Shown here: positions 41,933-49,639 of the stretch, piece by piece | Layout: the number at the start of each line of letters is the position of its first letter | How positions within the stretch are numbered: position 1 is the stretch's first letter | Source of the DNA: Stenotrophomonas maltophilia | Lineage (GTDB): Bacteria; Actinomycetota; Actinomycetes; Actinomycetales; Microbacteriaceae | Length of the DNA: 64,000 bases | Direction: 5' to 3' | NCBI GenBank assembly: GCA_016807485.1 | Contig: JACEFY010000001.1 | Coordinates: 1-64,000, forward strand | The notes under the pieces: generated by a model | Told to the model about the DNA's origin: nothing | The model's database searches: none | Seen by the model: only the letters and a program-made list of their open reading frames with translations | Program-made: the position numbers and the translations under genes

Positions 41933-42321
41933 TGCGCGTCGCCGAACGAGATGTTGCTACGGAACTCGGTGAGTGCTTCAGCCGCCTCCTCATGCTCCTG
42001 TTGGCGTTCCCGCTGATACTTCGCAATCGCACGCATGGGAATTCGACGATGGCTCCCGACGCGGATATGTTCCACCGTGCCCGCATCGACGAGCTTCATC
42101 AGGGTGGGTCGTGACATGCCAAGCATTGTCGCGGCCACTGTGCTCGTGAAGAGATCCTTGGCGGGAATAATGACGGCTCCAGTTGAGTGTTCGGCCTCGA
42201 GCAACTCCAGCACCCTCTCAGCGCTCCGACGCGTCAGGTTGAGCGTCACAGTCACCTCGTCCGGCGACGCTTCCAGAGCGTCACGCAGCGCCTGGATGTC
42301 GTCGGGAAGAATCTCTGACAT
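41929..42321 (-). CDS. HTH antitoxin/repressor of the kinase-PIN module
   Basis: This 130-residue protein starts at ATG 42321 with GGAGG upstream. An N-terminal segment (about 10-45) resembles antitoxin DNA-binding/TA-type regulators ('VTVTLNLTRRSAERVLELLE'). The C-terminal excisionase-like HTH ('STVAATMLGMSRPTLMKLVD...VEHIRVGSHRRIPMRA') follows. This arrangement typifies antitoxins paired with PIN (VapC-like) toxins in actinobacteria. Its stop overlaps the ATG of the PIN-kinase gene, so it would be made first. Two AAGTG-repeat operators upstream suggest autoregulation. Confidence 0.8.
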   Translation of the reverse strand: MSEILPDDIQALRDALEASPDEVTVTLNLTRRSAERVLELLEAEHSTGAVIIPAKDLFTSTVAATMLGMSRPTLMKLVDAGTVEHIRVGSHRRIPMRAIAKYQRERQQEHEEAAEALTEFRSNISFGDAQ

Positions 42322-42329
42322 GGTCACCT

Positions 42330-42383
42330 CCAAGTGCAGCAAGTGGATCTAACTGAAATAACTGTAGCCAAGTGCTGTAAGTG
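42330..42383 (-). promoter_or_regulatory. Two-copy operator of the HTH/PIN-kinase operon
   Basis: CCAAGTGCAGCAAGTG (42330-42345) and CCAAGTGCTGTAAGTG (42368-42383) match at 14 of 16 bases. Each contains two AAGTG half-sites 9 bases apart. The second copy lies exactly between the -35 and -10 of the promoter and the first in the untranslated leader next to the start codon. This is the strongest regulatory site in the window and is most simply bound by the HTH protein itself. Confidence 0.75.
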
Positions 42384-42390
42384 AAGTCAA
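42361..42390 (-). promoter_or_regulatory. Promoter of the HTH/PIN-kinase/vWA/PP2C operon
   Basis: On the minus strand, TTGACT (42390-42385), an 18-base spacer and TACAGT (42366-42361) form a sigma-70-like promoter about 40 bases before the ATG. The spacer is filled by one operator copy, so binding should block RNA polymerase. Confidence 0.6.
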
Positions 42391-42546
42391 TAGTCAGGCT
42401 GAGAACTACGAATTGGTTCCACGAAAACGAGATCGTTGCAGGTAGTCGGTCCCGGCGCCGGCCGATCGAGTGGCTTCTGACCACACCCGATCATTACGCC
42501 TCGTCCATCCAACGAGAGTCCACACGTCTTGCAGATCGAGGGCCGT

Positions 42547-42589
42547 GCCCGCTGGCGCGGGCCCGGCTGCACCACCTCTCGTACAGAGG
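42547..42589 (+). other. Candidate oriT hairpins upstream of the relaxase gene
   Basis: GCCCGC-TGGC-GCGGGC (42547-42562) and CCTCT-CGTAC-AGAGG (42575-42589) are two adjacent hairpins within the 200 bases before traA. MobF relaxases usually nick at an oriT with inverted repeats close to their own gene. The second hairpin also overlaps the AGAGGAGAGG ribosome-site region of traA, so it could instead control translation. The nic site cannot be read from sequence alone. No gene is seen in 42391-42603. Confidence 0.4.
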
Positions 42590-42603
42590 AGAGGCGGTGC
42601 CAG

Positions 42604-45600
42604 GTGTCGGTCTCGATGCGGGTGATGAGCGCGGGGGATGGGTACAAGTACCTTCTCCACACCGTGGCCGCGGCCGACGGCGAGCGGCCGCTCTCCACCC
42701 CGCTCACCCGCTACTATGCCGAGGCTGGCACACCACCAGGCCGCTGGCTCGGGAGCGGACTACCGGGGCTGGCCGACGGCAGGATCGACGCGGGCTCACG
42801 TGTGTCCGAAGCGCAGCTCGAGCTGCTCCTGGGGATGGGTCGAGACCCCGGCACCGGCGCCCCGCTCGGCCGGGCGTATCCCGAGTACGCGGTATCCGAG
42901 GCGAGCCCGGACCAACGGGTCACAGACACGCCACCGCCATCTCGCCGCCGTGCCGTCGTCGGCTACGACTTCACGTTCTCACTGCCCAAGTCGGCGTCGG
43001 TTCTTTGGGCGGTGGCCGACGCCAGCACTCAGGCCACAATCGCCGCTGCGCACCACAAGGCGATCGGCGACGTGCTCGCCTTCATGGAGCGCGAGCTCGC
43101 CGCAACCCGGGCCGGCGAAGTGGGGCGTGATGGTGCCGTCGCGCAGGTCGAGGTGACTGGGCTGATTGCCGCGGCGTTCGATCACTTCGACTCCCGCGCG
43201 GGCGATCCGCAATTACACACGCACGTCGTGGTGAGCAACAAGGTACGCACTGTGTTCGACGGCAAGTGGCGGTCGCTCGATGGACGTCCGCTGCACGCGG
43301 CGACTGTTGCGCTGTCTGAGCTGCACACAGCCGTGTTTGCTGACCACCTGTCACGTGCGCTCGGCGTCCGATGGGAACAGCGCGAGCGCGAAGCCGACCG
43401 CAACCCGGTGTGGACGATCACCATCGTTCCCGAGCATCTCGTTGCCGAGTTCTCATCCCGGTCGCGCCACATCGACATCGAGAAGGACCGGCTCATCGAC
43501 GAGTACGTCGCCACCCACGGCCGCGCGCCGTCAAAGGTGACGATCATCCGTCTCCGTCAGCAGGCGACGCTCGCGACGCGTCCCGAGAAGCAGCTCCGTT
43601 CTCTCGTCGACCTCACACACGAGTGGCGCGCACGCGCCAGCCGGCTGCTCGGCCGCGACCCAACAGCCTGGGCGCGCGCCGCGGTGAGTCGCCAGGACGC
43701 CCCGAAGCCGCTACGTGCCGAGGACATCGAGCGCAGCATCCTGAACCAGCTCGCCGACCACGTGGTCGAAGCGGCAAGCGAGCGCCGCTCGACGTGGACC
43801 CGCTGGAACCTCTACGCCGATGCTGCGCGCCAGACGATGGGTTGGCGCTTCGCCGCCACCGAGGACCGCGAGGCGATCGTGGGCATGATCACGGATGCTG
43901 CGGAGCAGCGCTCCACGCGCCTCACGCCACCCGAGCTCGCGGTCTCGCCCGCCGAGTTTCGACGTGCCGATGAGGCGAGCGTCTTCCGCCCGCGCAACTC
44001 CGAGCGCTACTCATCGATTGCGCTGCTGGATGCGGAGGATCGGCTGCTCGCCGCGTCGCACGCGACGGATGCGCCGGTGGTCAGCGTGGCAACTCTCGAA
44101 CGCGCCGAGCGTGCGCGCCGCAATCACGGGATCGTGCTCGGTGACGACCAGCGCGCGGCGCTCCACGCGATCGCAACCTCCGCACGCTCACTCGACCTGC
44201 TGATCGGCCCGGCCGGCGCCGGCAAGACCACCGCGATGCACGCACTCCGCCTGGCGTGGGAGCACGAGTACGGCCGCGGCTCAGTCATCGGGCTCGCACC
44301 ATCGGCAGCGGCCGCACGCGAACTCGCCGACGACCTCGGTATCGCGACCGAGAACGCCGCCAAATGGCTGCACGAGCACAGCCAGGGACGCGCAACCGTG
44401 CGCGCATCACAACTTGTCATCATCGACGAGGCATCCCTCGCCGGCACGCTCACACTCGACCGCATCAGCACGCTGGCGATGCAGGCAGGTGCGAAAGTTC
44501 TCCTGGTGGGGGACTGGGCGCAGCTGCAGTCGGTCGACGCCGGCGGCGCGTTCCGGATGCTCGTCGAAGCACGCGCCGATGCTCCTGAACTCGCCGACGT
44601 GCACCGCTTCCGCAATGCGTGGGAGAAGGAGGCGTCCCTCGACCTGCGCAACGGGCGACTGCGAGCCCTCGACGCGTACGGCGCGCACGACCGGATCGTC
44701 GGTGGCGACGCCGACGCGATGGCGGATGTCGCGTACAGCGCCTGGCTCCGAGACATCGCGGAGGGCATGTCGTCGGTTCTCGTCGCCGAGACAGGCGAGG
44801 CGGTCGCCACGCTCAACCGACGGGCGCGCGCCGAACTCATCCTCACCGGCGTCGTGGAGGTCTCGGCCGAAGCGCCCCTGCGGGATGAGTCCGCAGCATC
44901 CGTCGGTGATCTCATCATCACCCGGAAGAACGACCGCCGCCTACGCTCGGGACGGGACTGGGTGCGCAACGGCGCCCGATGGAAGGTTGTCGCCGTTCGT
45001 CGCGACGGCTCGCTGCGCGTACAGAACACCGACCGCGCCGGCGCTCGACCGATCACGCTGCCGGCCGGCTACGTGGCCGAGAACGTCGACCTCGGTTATG
45101 CGGTGACCGCCTACCGCGCGCAGGGGATCACGACCGACACCGCGCACGCCGTCGTCGAGCCCGGAACGACGCGCGAGAACCTGTACGTCGCGATGACGAG
45201 GGGGAGAGCCTCGAACACCGCGTACGTGGTCGTGTCGCGCCCCGACGACAATCACTCTGCTCGGCATCCGGGTGAGCGTCCGGATGCCACGGCCCGCGAC
45301 ATTTTCGCCGGCGTGCTCGCACACGTCGGCGCCGAGCTGTCGGCACACGAGACGGTCGCCGCCGAGCAGGAGGCCTGGGGATCGATCGCGCATCTCGCCG
45401 CCGAGTACGACACGATCGCTGTGTCCGCGCAGCGGTCACGGTGGACGAAGCTCGTTCACGCCTGTGGTCTGCCCGTTGATCTGGCCGAATCGGCGATCGA
45501 GTCGGATGCCTTCGGCGCACTGACTGCGGGCCTTCGCCGCGCCGAGGCCCTCGGTCACAACGTTGAGATGCTTCTCCCGCGGCTCGTCGCCGCGCGTGGA

Positions 45601-46101
45601 TTCGAAGACGCTCAGGATGCCGCGGCCGTGCTCCACGAGCGGCTTGAGCGGGTCCTCGCTCAGCCAACGAGCGGCAGCTCGCGGGGGAGTGGGCGCAGCC
45701 TGATCGCTGGCCTCATCGCAACGGCGATGGGGGAGATGGATGCCGAGATGCGGCGTGCCCTCGACGAACGGGCCCACCTCATCGAGGAGCGCGCGTTGGC
45801 ACTCGTCGAATCTGCAGTGGCATCGGGGGAGAGGTGGGTCGCTTCGCTCGGACGCGTCCCCGCTGAGCGGGCGCGAGCAGTCGCCTGGCGGCACGAGGCG
45901 CGCATTGTTGCCGCGTACCGTGACCGGTACGGCGTTCTCGAGGATGACGCGCTCGGCGCTCCCGCGACGTCTCCGAACCAACGAATGGATGCGGCGGCCG
46001 CAGCCGTGGCGCGGGATCGAGCGATCTGGCTGTCGCGGGCGGATGCTCCTACACAGCCGCAGCGGGCATCCGCGCGGACGCGGCCTATCCACAGCCTGTA
46101 G
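42604..46101 (+). CDS. traA: MobF-family relaxase/helicase TraA
   Basis: This protein of 1165 residues from GTG 42604 (product begins MSVSMRVMSAG...) starts this close because the MobF domain begins there; the longer frame starts in the oriT region. The relaxase domain has catalytic tyrosines Y37/Y38 in 'TPLTRYYAEAGTPPG' and metal histidines H194, H205 and H207 in 'HFDSRAGDPQLHTH'. The helicase half has Walker A 'LIGPAGAGKTT', 'LVIIDEASLAG' and a late UvrD/RecD2-like 'GYAVTAYRAQGIT'. It nicks oriT, stays bound to the 5' end and unwinds DNA during transfer. A basic helical tail of ~250 residues follows. Confidence 0.93.
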   Translation: MSVSMRVMSAGDGYKYLLHTVAAADGERPLSTPLTRYYAEAGTPPGRWLGSGLPGLADGRIDAGSRVSEAQLELLLGMGRDPGTGAPLGRAYPEYAVSEASPDQRVTDTPPPSRRRAVVGYDFTFSLPKSASVLWAVADASTQATIAAAHHKAIGDVLAFMERELAATRAGEVGRDGAVAQVEVTGLIAAAFDHFDSRAGDPQLHTHVVVSNKVRTVFDGKWRSLDGRPLHAATVALSELHTAVFADHLSRALGVRWEQREREADRNPVWTITIVPEHLVAEFSSRSRHIDIEKDRLIDEYVATHGRAPSKVTIIRLRQQATLATRPEKQLRSLVDLTHEWRARASRLLGRDPTAWARAAVSRQDAPKPLRAEDIERSILNQLADHVVEAASERRSTWTRWNLYADAARQTMGWRFAATEDREAIVGMITDAAEQRSTRLTPPELAVSPAEFRRADEASVFRPRNSERYSSIALLDAEDRLLAASHATDAPVVSVATLERAERARRNHGIVLGDDQRAALHAIATSARSLDLLIGPAGAGKTTAMHALRLAWEHEYGRGSVIGLAPSAAAARELADDLGIATENAAKWLHEHSQGRATVRASQLVIIDEASLAGTLTLDRISTLAMQAGAKVLLVGDWAQLQSVDAGGAFRMLVEARADAPELADVHRFRNAWEKEASLDLRNGRLRALDAYGAHDRIVGGDADAMADVAYSAWLRDIAEGMSSVLVAETGEAVATLNRRARAELILTGVVEVSAEAPLRDESAASVGDLIITRKNDRRLRSGRDWVRNGARWKVVAVRRDGSLRVQNTDRAGARPITLPAGYVAENVDLGYAVTAYRAQGITTDTAHAVVEPGTTRENLYVAMTRGRASNTAYVVVSRPDDNHSARHPGERPDATARDIFAGVLAHVGAELSAHETVAAEQEAWGSIAHLAAEYDTIAVSAQRSRWTKLVHACGLPVDLAESAIESDAFGALTAGLRRAEALGHNVEMLLPRLVAARGFEDAQDAAAVLHERLERVLAQPTSGSSRGSGRSLIAGLIATAMGEMDAEMRRALDERAHLIEERALALVESAVASGERWVASLGRVPAERARAVAWRHEARIVAAYRDRYGVLEDDALGAPATSPNQRMDAAAAAVARDRAIWLSRADAPTQPQRASARTRPIHSL

Positions 46102-46181
46102 CGGATGGTCCTATCGACGCCGGCGGGCTGGGCGTACCCTGAGCGCAACCGCAAGCCCCGCCTGAAGGAGAGGCCAGGCCG

Positions 46182-46532
46182 ATGTTCCAAGTGCTGATCG
46201 CATTCGTGAGCCGCATCTATGTGTTCTTTCAGCGCACGATGCCGACGAACATCCTCATCCGCGCCACCCACACCCGGCGCGGGCTGAAGTGGGGCGTGCC
46301 CACGATGCTCCTCGCGGCGGTCTACATCGTGATCGCCGCAGCGCTCGCGCAGTGGGTGGCTGGCGGCGCGCCAGGTTGGATCAACCTGCTCGTGGTGGTG
46401 TGCTTGTGGAACGCGCTCAAGTTTGTGGTGAATGGGCCGATCACGCTCGCCCGGCTGGTACGTGTTCGGGCGCTGGAGCGGCGTTACCGCGAAGCTGGCG
46501 TGCAGTCGAACGAGACTGTTTCGGTGGGCTAA
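46182..46532 (+). CDS. Small two-span membrane protein after traA
   Basis: This 116-residue protein has an amphipathic N-terminus, then two membrane helices ('VPTMLLAAVYIVIAAALAQW' and 'WINLLVVVCLWNALKFVVNG'), and a basic C-terminal tail ('RLVRVRALERRYREAG'). The Arg-rich cytoplasmic end could contact DNA or the relaxase. A GGAGAGG ribosome site is 10 bases upstream. Similar small proteins directly follow traA in actinobacterial elements; function unknown. Confidence 0.7.
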   Translation: MFQVLIAFVSRIYVFFQRTMPTNILIRATHTRRGLKWGVPTMLLAAVYIVIAAALAQWVAGGAPGWINLLVVVCLWNALKFVVNGPITLARLVRVRALERRYREAGVQSNETVSVG

Positions 46533-46713
46533 GACCTCGAGCCGCTGGCATGGCGTCGGCAGACCATTGCAGGGTTCGGTAGCCGTCCGCCCAGCGGTCA
46601 GGAGGTACGCGTATCACGCGAGCGGAATCTGGGCCTAGGACGAGGCGCATGCCGAGGGCCCTCGGGGGCCGTCCGTGATCGACGCGCAAGGACGACCCAC
46701 CCAAGTCGGAGCG

Positions 46714-46968
46714 CTAGTCGTCAGAGTTCGACCCGAGCTCCTCTTGTCCGCGCACCGCGCTCGCTGCGCGGAGCAAGAGTGCGGCAGCCACTCCGCGGCA
46801 GAGTTGCGGGAGTCCGAGCTTGCTCGCCATCTGGGCACAGGCCTCGCGCCGACCAGTATCCTGCAGGAGAACGCCGAGGCCGACTCCGGCGCCAGCGCCG
46901 AGGAGCCCGAGCGCGAGAAGGACGCCCGCGTTGCCGGAAGCGCCGGAAGTGATAGTCGTGTCAGTCAC
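46714..46968 (-). CDS. Small Gly/Ala-rich membrane protein
   Basis: This 84-residue protein starts at GTG 46968 with AAGGAA upstream; a longer frame reading through the next gene's region is ignored. It has a polar N-terminus, a hydrophobic Gly-rich helix ('GVLLALGLLGAGAGVGLGVL') and a soluble end with two Cys (in 'EACAQM' and 'LPQLCRG'). I do not recognise it. It lies 16 bases after the zinc-binding gene and probably shares its promoter. Confidence 0.55.
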   Translation of the reverse strand: MTDTTITSGASGNAGVLLALGLLGAGAGVGLGVLLQDTGRREACAQMASKLGLPQLCRGVAAALLLRAASAVRGQEELGSNSDD

Positions 46969-46984
46969 TGTGTGGTTCCTTTTC

Positions 46985-47281
46985 TTAGGCCGCGCGCCAT
47001 GCGCGGATCGAGGTGAGGTGAAAGCCGCCGTTACAGGCGGGTTCCGGACACTTGTAGATGCGCGCTTCGGTGCGCGCGCTCGAGCCGAAGTTCTGAAGGT
47101 CGGCGCTTCGCTGCCAGCGGCAGCTACCGAGCGCTTCTCTCGCAGACGTCCGGTCGCGGTAGCGGGTCTTCCCAGTTGCCGGGCAGACGGTCTTCGTGTG
47201 CTGTCGGATCGTGGAGATCGCCCGTCGCTGCTGCCTCGTTCGCGAAGGGGCGGCGATGGTCGTGATTGATTCGTGTCCCAT
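46985..47281 (-). CDS. Small Cys/His protein of the CP..C..FHLTS type (paralogue 2)
   Basis: This 98-residue protein starts at ATG 47281 with GAGAGG upstream. It has 'CPATGKTRYRDRTSAREALG' followed by a basic, polar stretch and ends 'YKCPEPACNGGFHLTSIRAW'. The Cys pair and the His in FHLTS look like one zinc site. The pattern repeats in 13691-13903, so the ICE carries two members of the family on both flanks. Actinobacteria and their mobile elements often carry such short proteins; no function is known to me. Confidence 0.65.
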   Translation of the reverse strand: MGHESITTIAAPSRTRQQRRAISTIRQHTKTVCPATGKTRYRDRTSAREALGSCRWQRSADLQNFGSSARTEARIYKCPEPACNGGFHLTSIRAWRAA

Positions 47282-47334
47282 GGTTTGGTCCTCTCTCGGG
47301 ATGCCTGGAAGTGGCATGGCTCCATGACACGCTC

Positions 47335-47377
47335 AGGTATCCGAGGTATCCAGCGAGGCGATACCTCGCGGTACCTC
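47335..47377 (+). promoter_or_regulatory. Cluster of GGTATC/GATACC repeats upstream of the TPR gene
   Basis: AGGTATCC (47335-47342), CGAGGTATC (47342-47350), GATACCTCG (47360-47368) and GTACCTCG (47371-47378) crowd within 44 bases. The middle two form a perfect 9-bp inverted repeat (spacing 9). This is the look of a repressor operator array in the divergent region between the zinc-binding gene (47281, minus) and the TPR gene (47443, plus). Confidence 0.5.
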
Positions 47378-47442
47378 GGGGCGGAGAACACACGCTTGCG
47401 CTCGGTCGCGGGGGAATCGCACCCGGCTGGCAAGATCGAGGC

Positions 47443-49476
47443 GTGGAACACGGGGCCGGGCTCACGCTCACCAGCGAGTTGTTGATGGCGCTCGACGTAG
47501 AGGCGGAAGACGGACGCGTCTGCTCCCCGGAGGTCGTGCTGGCCGCTTGCTTGCATCGGCTGGCGGTTGGGCTCGGTCTCGCACGACGGTGGGATGCGCC
47601 TGATCACAGCGTGATTCGGCACGCTGGGCTACCAGCGCCGGCATTCGAGCTCATGGCGCATTACTTCGGTTCCAGTTCAGGTGGTCTTGATGACGAGGCT
47701 GTTCGAGATGGGCTCTGCGCGGCACTTGACGTGGTCGCCCGCGACCCTCGCGCTCTCAAGGCCGTCGACCGCAACCAGCTACTGACCGGTGAAGGCTTGC
47801 TCCAGTTCGCGCAGATCTACTGGAATCTCGATGCGGACGGGGAACGGCATGGGCTTCCAATCCCGACCGGACAGAAGTTGTCGAGCAAGCGGCCGGCGTC
47901 GATGAAGGTCCCTGGTGCCGACCTTGACTACGCCAACCTGACGCTCAAGGAGCGGGCCGATCGCACGCCCGGATACTCCCGCGCTGCCGGGGCGTTCTAT
48001 AAGCGCGGTGCCCGCCTCGTCGCCGTCGTGAGCACGCAGATTGCGAAGGACGCGACGTCACCATCCGCGCCGGGTGCCAGCTTGTTGGCAACGAGGACAG
48101 GCCGTAGAACGAAGTGGTCGATCGTGTGGCCAATTCCGCCGTCGCGCGGCAATGCACGCGCAGCGGAGTCGCACTCGAAAACCGTCAAGCGGCGGGTGGA
48201 TCCGATAATCGCCTCACTCCGGCAGCTGCGGCGGCAAGCCGCGAATGAGGGCAAGCTGAGCGACGCATCGATCCTCTCGCTGTCCATCATCCGCATGCTG
48301 CAAGACCGGTCTGAGCGAAGGCCGGGCGACCTGGAGTCGGTGCTCGTCGATGAATACCTCCTCACAGGCGCCACGTTGCTGATGGCCGATCGAACGGACG
48401 AGGCGCTGAGTCACTTCGAGGACGCCGCACGGGTGAGCGAGACACTCCTTGACCTCAAGCCGGATCATCTGGCACACAAGGCGCAACTTGCAGCGGCACG
48501 CACCCTCACTGGTGTCACCCAATTCCGGGCCGCAAGGCCTGCCGAAGCGGAATCCGCCCTGCTAGACGGAACAAGACTCTCGCAGGATCTCACTGACGAG
48601 GACGCGACGAATGAGGATTTGCTCGCGCTGTCTCTCTCGACCCGGGGGATGCTCTATGTGATGGAGGGACGAGACGGAGCGAGCGAGCCCCTGCACCGCG
48701 CGCTGAAGATCGCTCAGAAGCTCGCCAAGCGGGCCCCGGACGAGGCGACGACGCAGCTTCAACTGGCGCACACACTTCTCATGCTGGGCATGTCATATGT
48801 CGCCTCCGAGGACAATCAGCTCGCGGAGGATGCCTTGGGGCAGTCGCTTGCGCTCGCAGAAACACAGCTCGAAGACGACGCCGATAACCGCGTGGCGCAG
48901 ATTCTTCTCGGGACCGACCTTGCATCGCTCGGGAGTATCTACCTATTTTCGGATCGGGAGGGAGAGGCGGAGCGAGTCCTGGCTCGAGCCATCCCCATTC
49001 TCGAGCGCCTGATTGGTCAGCATCCCGACGAGGGGACCCAGCTGACACTTGCAGGCGCGCTTCACAACCTTGGGCTCGTTTACGCCGTGACGGAGCGGGC
49101 GGAGAAAGCTCTCACCTCGTTCGGCGATGCCGTGAAGGTCTCTCAGCGACTCGTGGAGAACGCCCCGCATCCCGGTGCACAGTCTTCACAGATGTCGCGA
49201 GCATCGACGTTCCTCGGGAGCGCGAACTTCTACCTCGCGCTCATCCTCCTCGATCAGCATCGTGTGGGCGAGGCCGAGGCAGTGCTTGTTGAAGCCATCG
49301 CAATCTTCCAGAGCCGACCGACTGACGCCGGCGACCAGCAACTACTCGTTGCCGCGCTCGATTCCTTGGTCGACTTGTATGTCGAACAAGGGCGTGACGC
49401 CGAAGCCGACGAAACGCGCACGATTCTCCGCAACCTCGGTGATCAGAGCTCCGGTAGCGCCGCGACTCTCGCCTGA
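47443..49476 (+). CDS. TPR-repeat protein
   Basis: This protein of up to 677 residues from GTG 47443 (ATG 47484 is the other candidate; the longer frame from 47266 crosses the repeat cluster) has a ~240-residue N-terminal region of unknown fold. At least six tetratricopeptide-like helix pairs follow from about residue 290 ('ATLLMADRTDEALSHFEDAA', 'LHRALKIAQKLAKRAPDEAT', 'LGSIYLFSDREGEAERVLAR', 'LGLVYAVTERAEKALTSF...'). TPRs bind protein partners. The gene stands between the ICE mobility genes and the defence array; I cannot tell whether it belongs to either. Confidence 0.7.
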   Translation: MEHGAGLTLTSELLMALDVEAEDGRVCSPEVVLAACLHRLAVGLGLARRWDAPDHSVIRHAGLPAPAFELMAHYFGSSSGGLDDEAVRDGLCAALDVVARDPRALKAVDRNQLLTGEGLLQFAQIYWNLDADGERHGLPIPTGQKLSSKRPASMKVPGADLDYANLTLKERADRTPGYSRAAGAFYKRGARLVAVVSTQIAKDATSPSAPGASLLATRTGRRTKWSIVWPIPPSRGNARAAESHSKTVKRRVDPIIASLRQLRRQAANEGKLSDASILSLSIIRMLQDRSERRPGDLESVLVDEYLLTGATLLMADRTDEALSHFEDAARVSETLLDLKPDHLAHKAQLAAARTLTGVTQFRAARPAEAESALLDGTRLSQDLTDEDATNEDLLALSLSTRGMLYVMEGRDGASEPLHRALKIAQKLAKRAPDEATTQLQLAHTLLMLGMSYVASEDNQLAEDALGQSLALAETQLEDDADNRVAQILLGTDLASLGSIYLFSDREGEAERVLARAIPILERLIGQHPDEGTQLTLAGALHNLGLVYAVTERAEKALTSFGDAVKVSQRLVENAPHPGAQSSQMSRASTFLGSANFYLALILLDQHRVGEAEAVLVEAIAIFQSRPTDAGDQQLLVAALDSLVDLYVEQGRDAEADETRTILRNLGDQSSGSAATLA

Positions 49477-49639
49477 CTCGGCGGAGGGTGTGCGGCGGCG
49501 CCGGAGTCTCTTCGCCGTCGGCCTCGCAGACGTATGCCGGCCGTCGGGGGTAGGCACGGGACTCGAGGTGGTGACCCGCTGAGGCGCGTCCGCAGTCACA
49601 GATACTCTGAGCGCAGTAGATCCCACCTGGAGAGCCCGG

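Noticed and set aside
44124-45056. 310-codon minus-strand frame inside traA
   Set aside because: Antisense shadow of the helicase domain. It is rich in Arg/Ser/Ala and has no domain.
47266-47442. N-terminal extension of the TPR protein
   Set aside because: It crosses the GGTATC repeat cluster and overlaps the zinc-binding gene's start region. The sequence lacks protein-like character; GTG 47443 is preferred.
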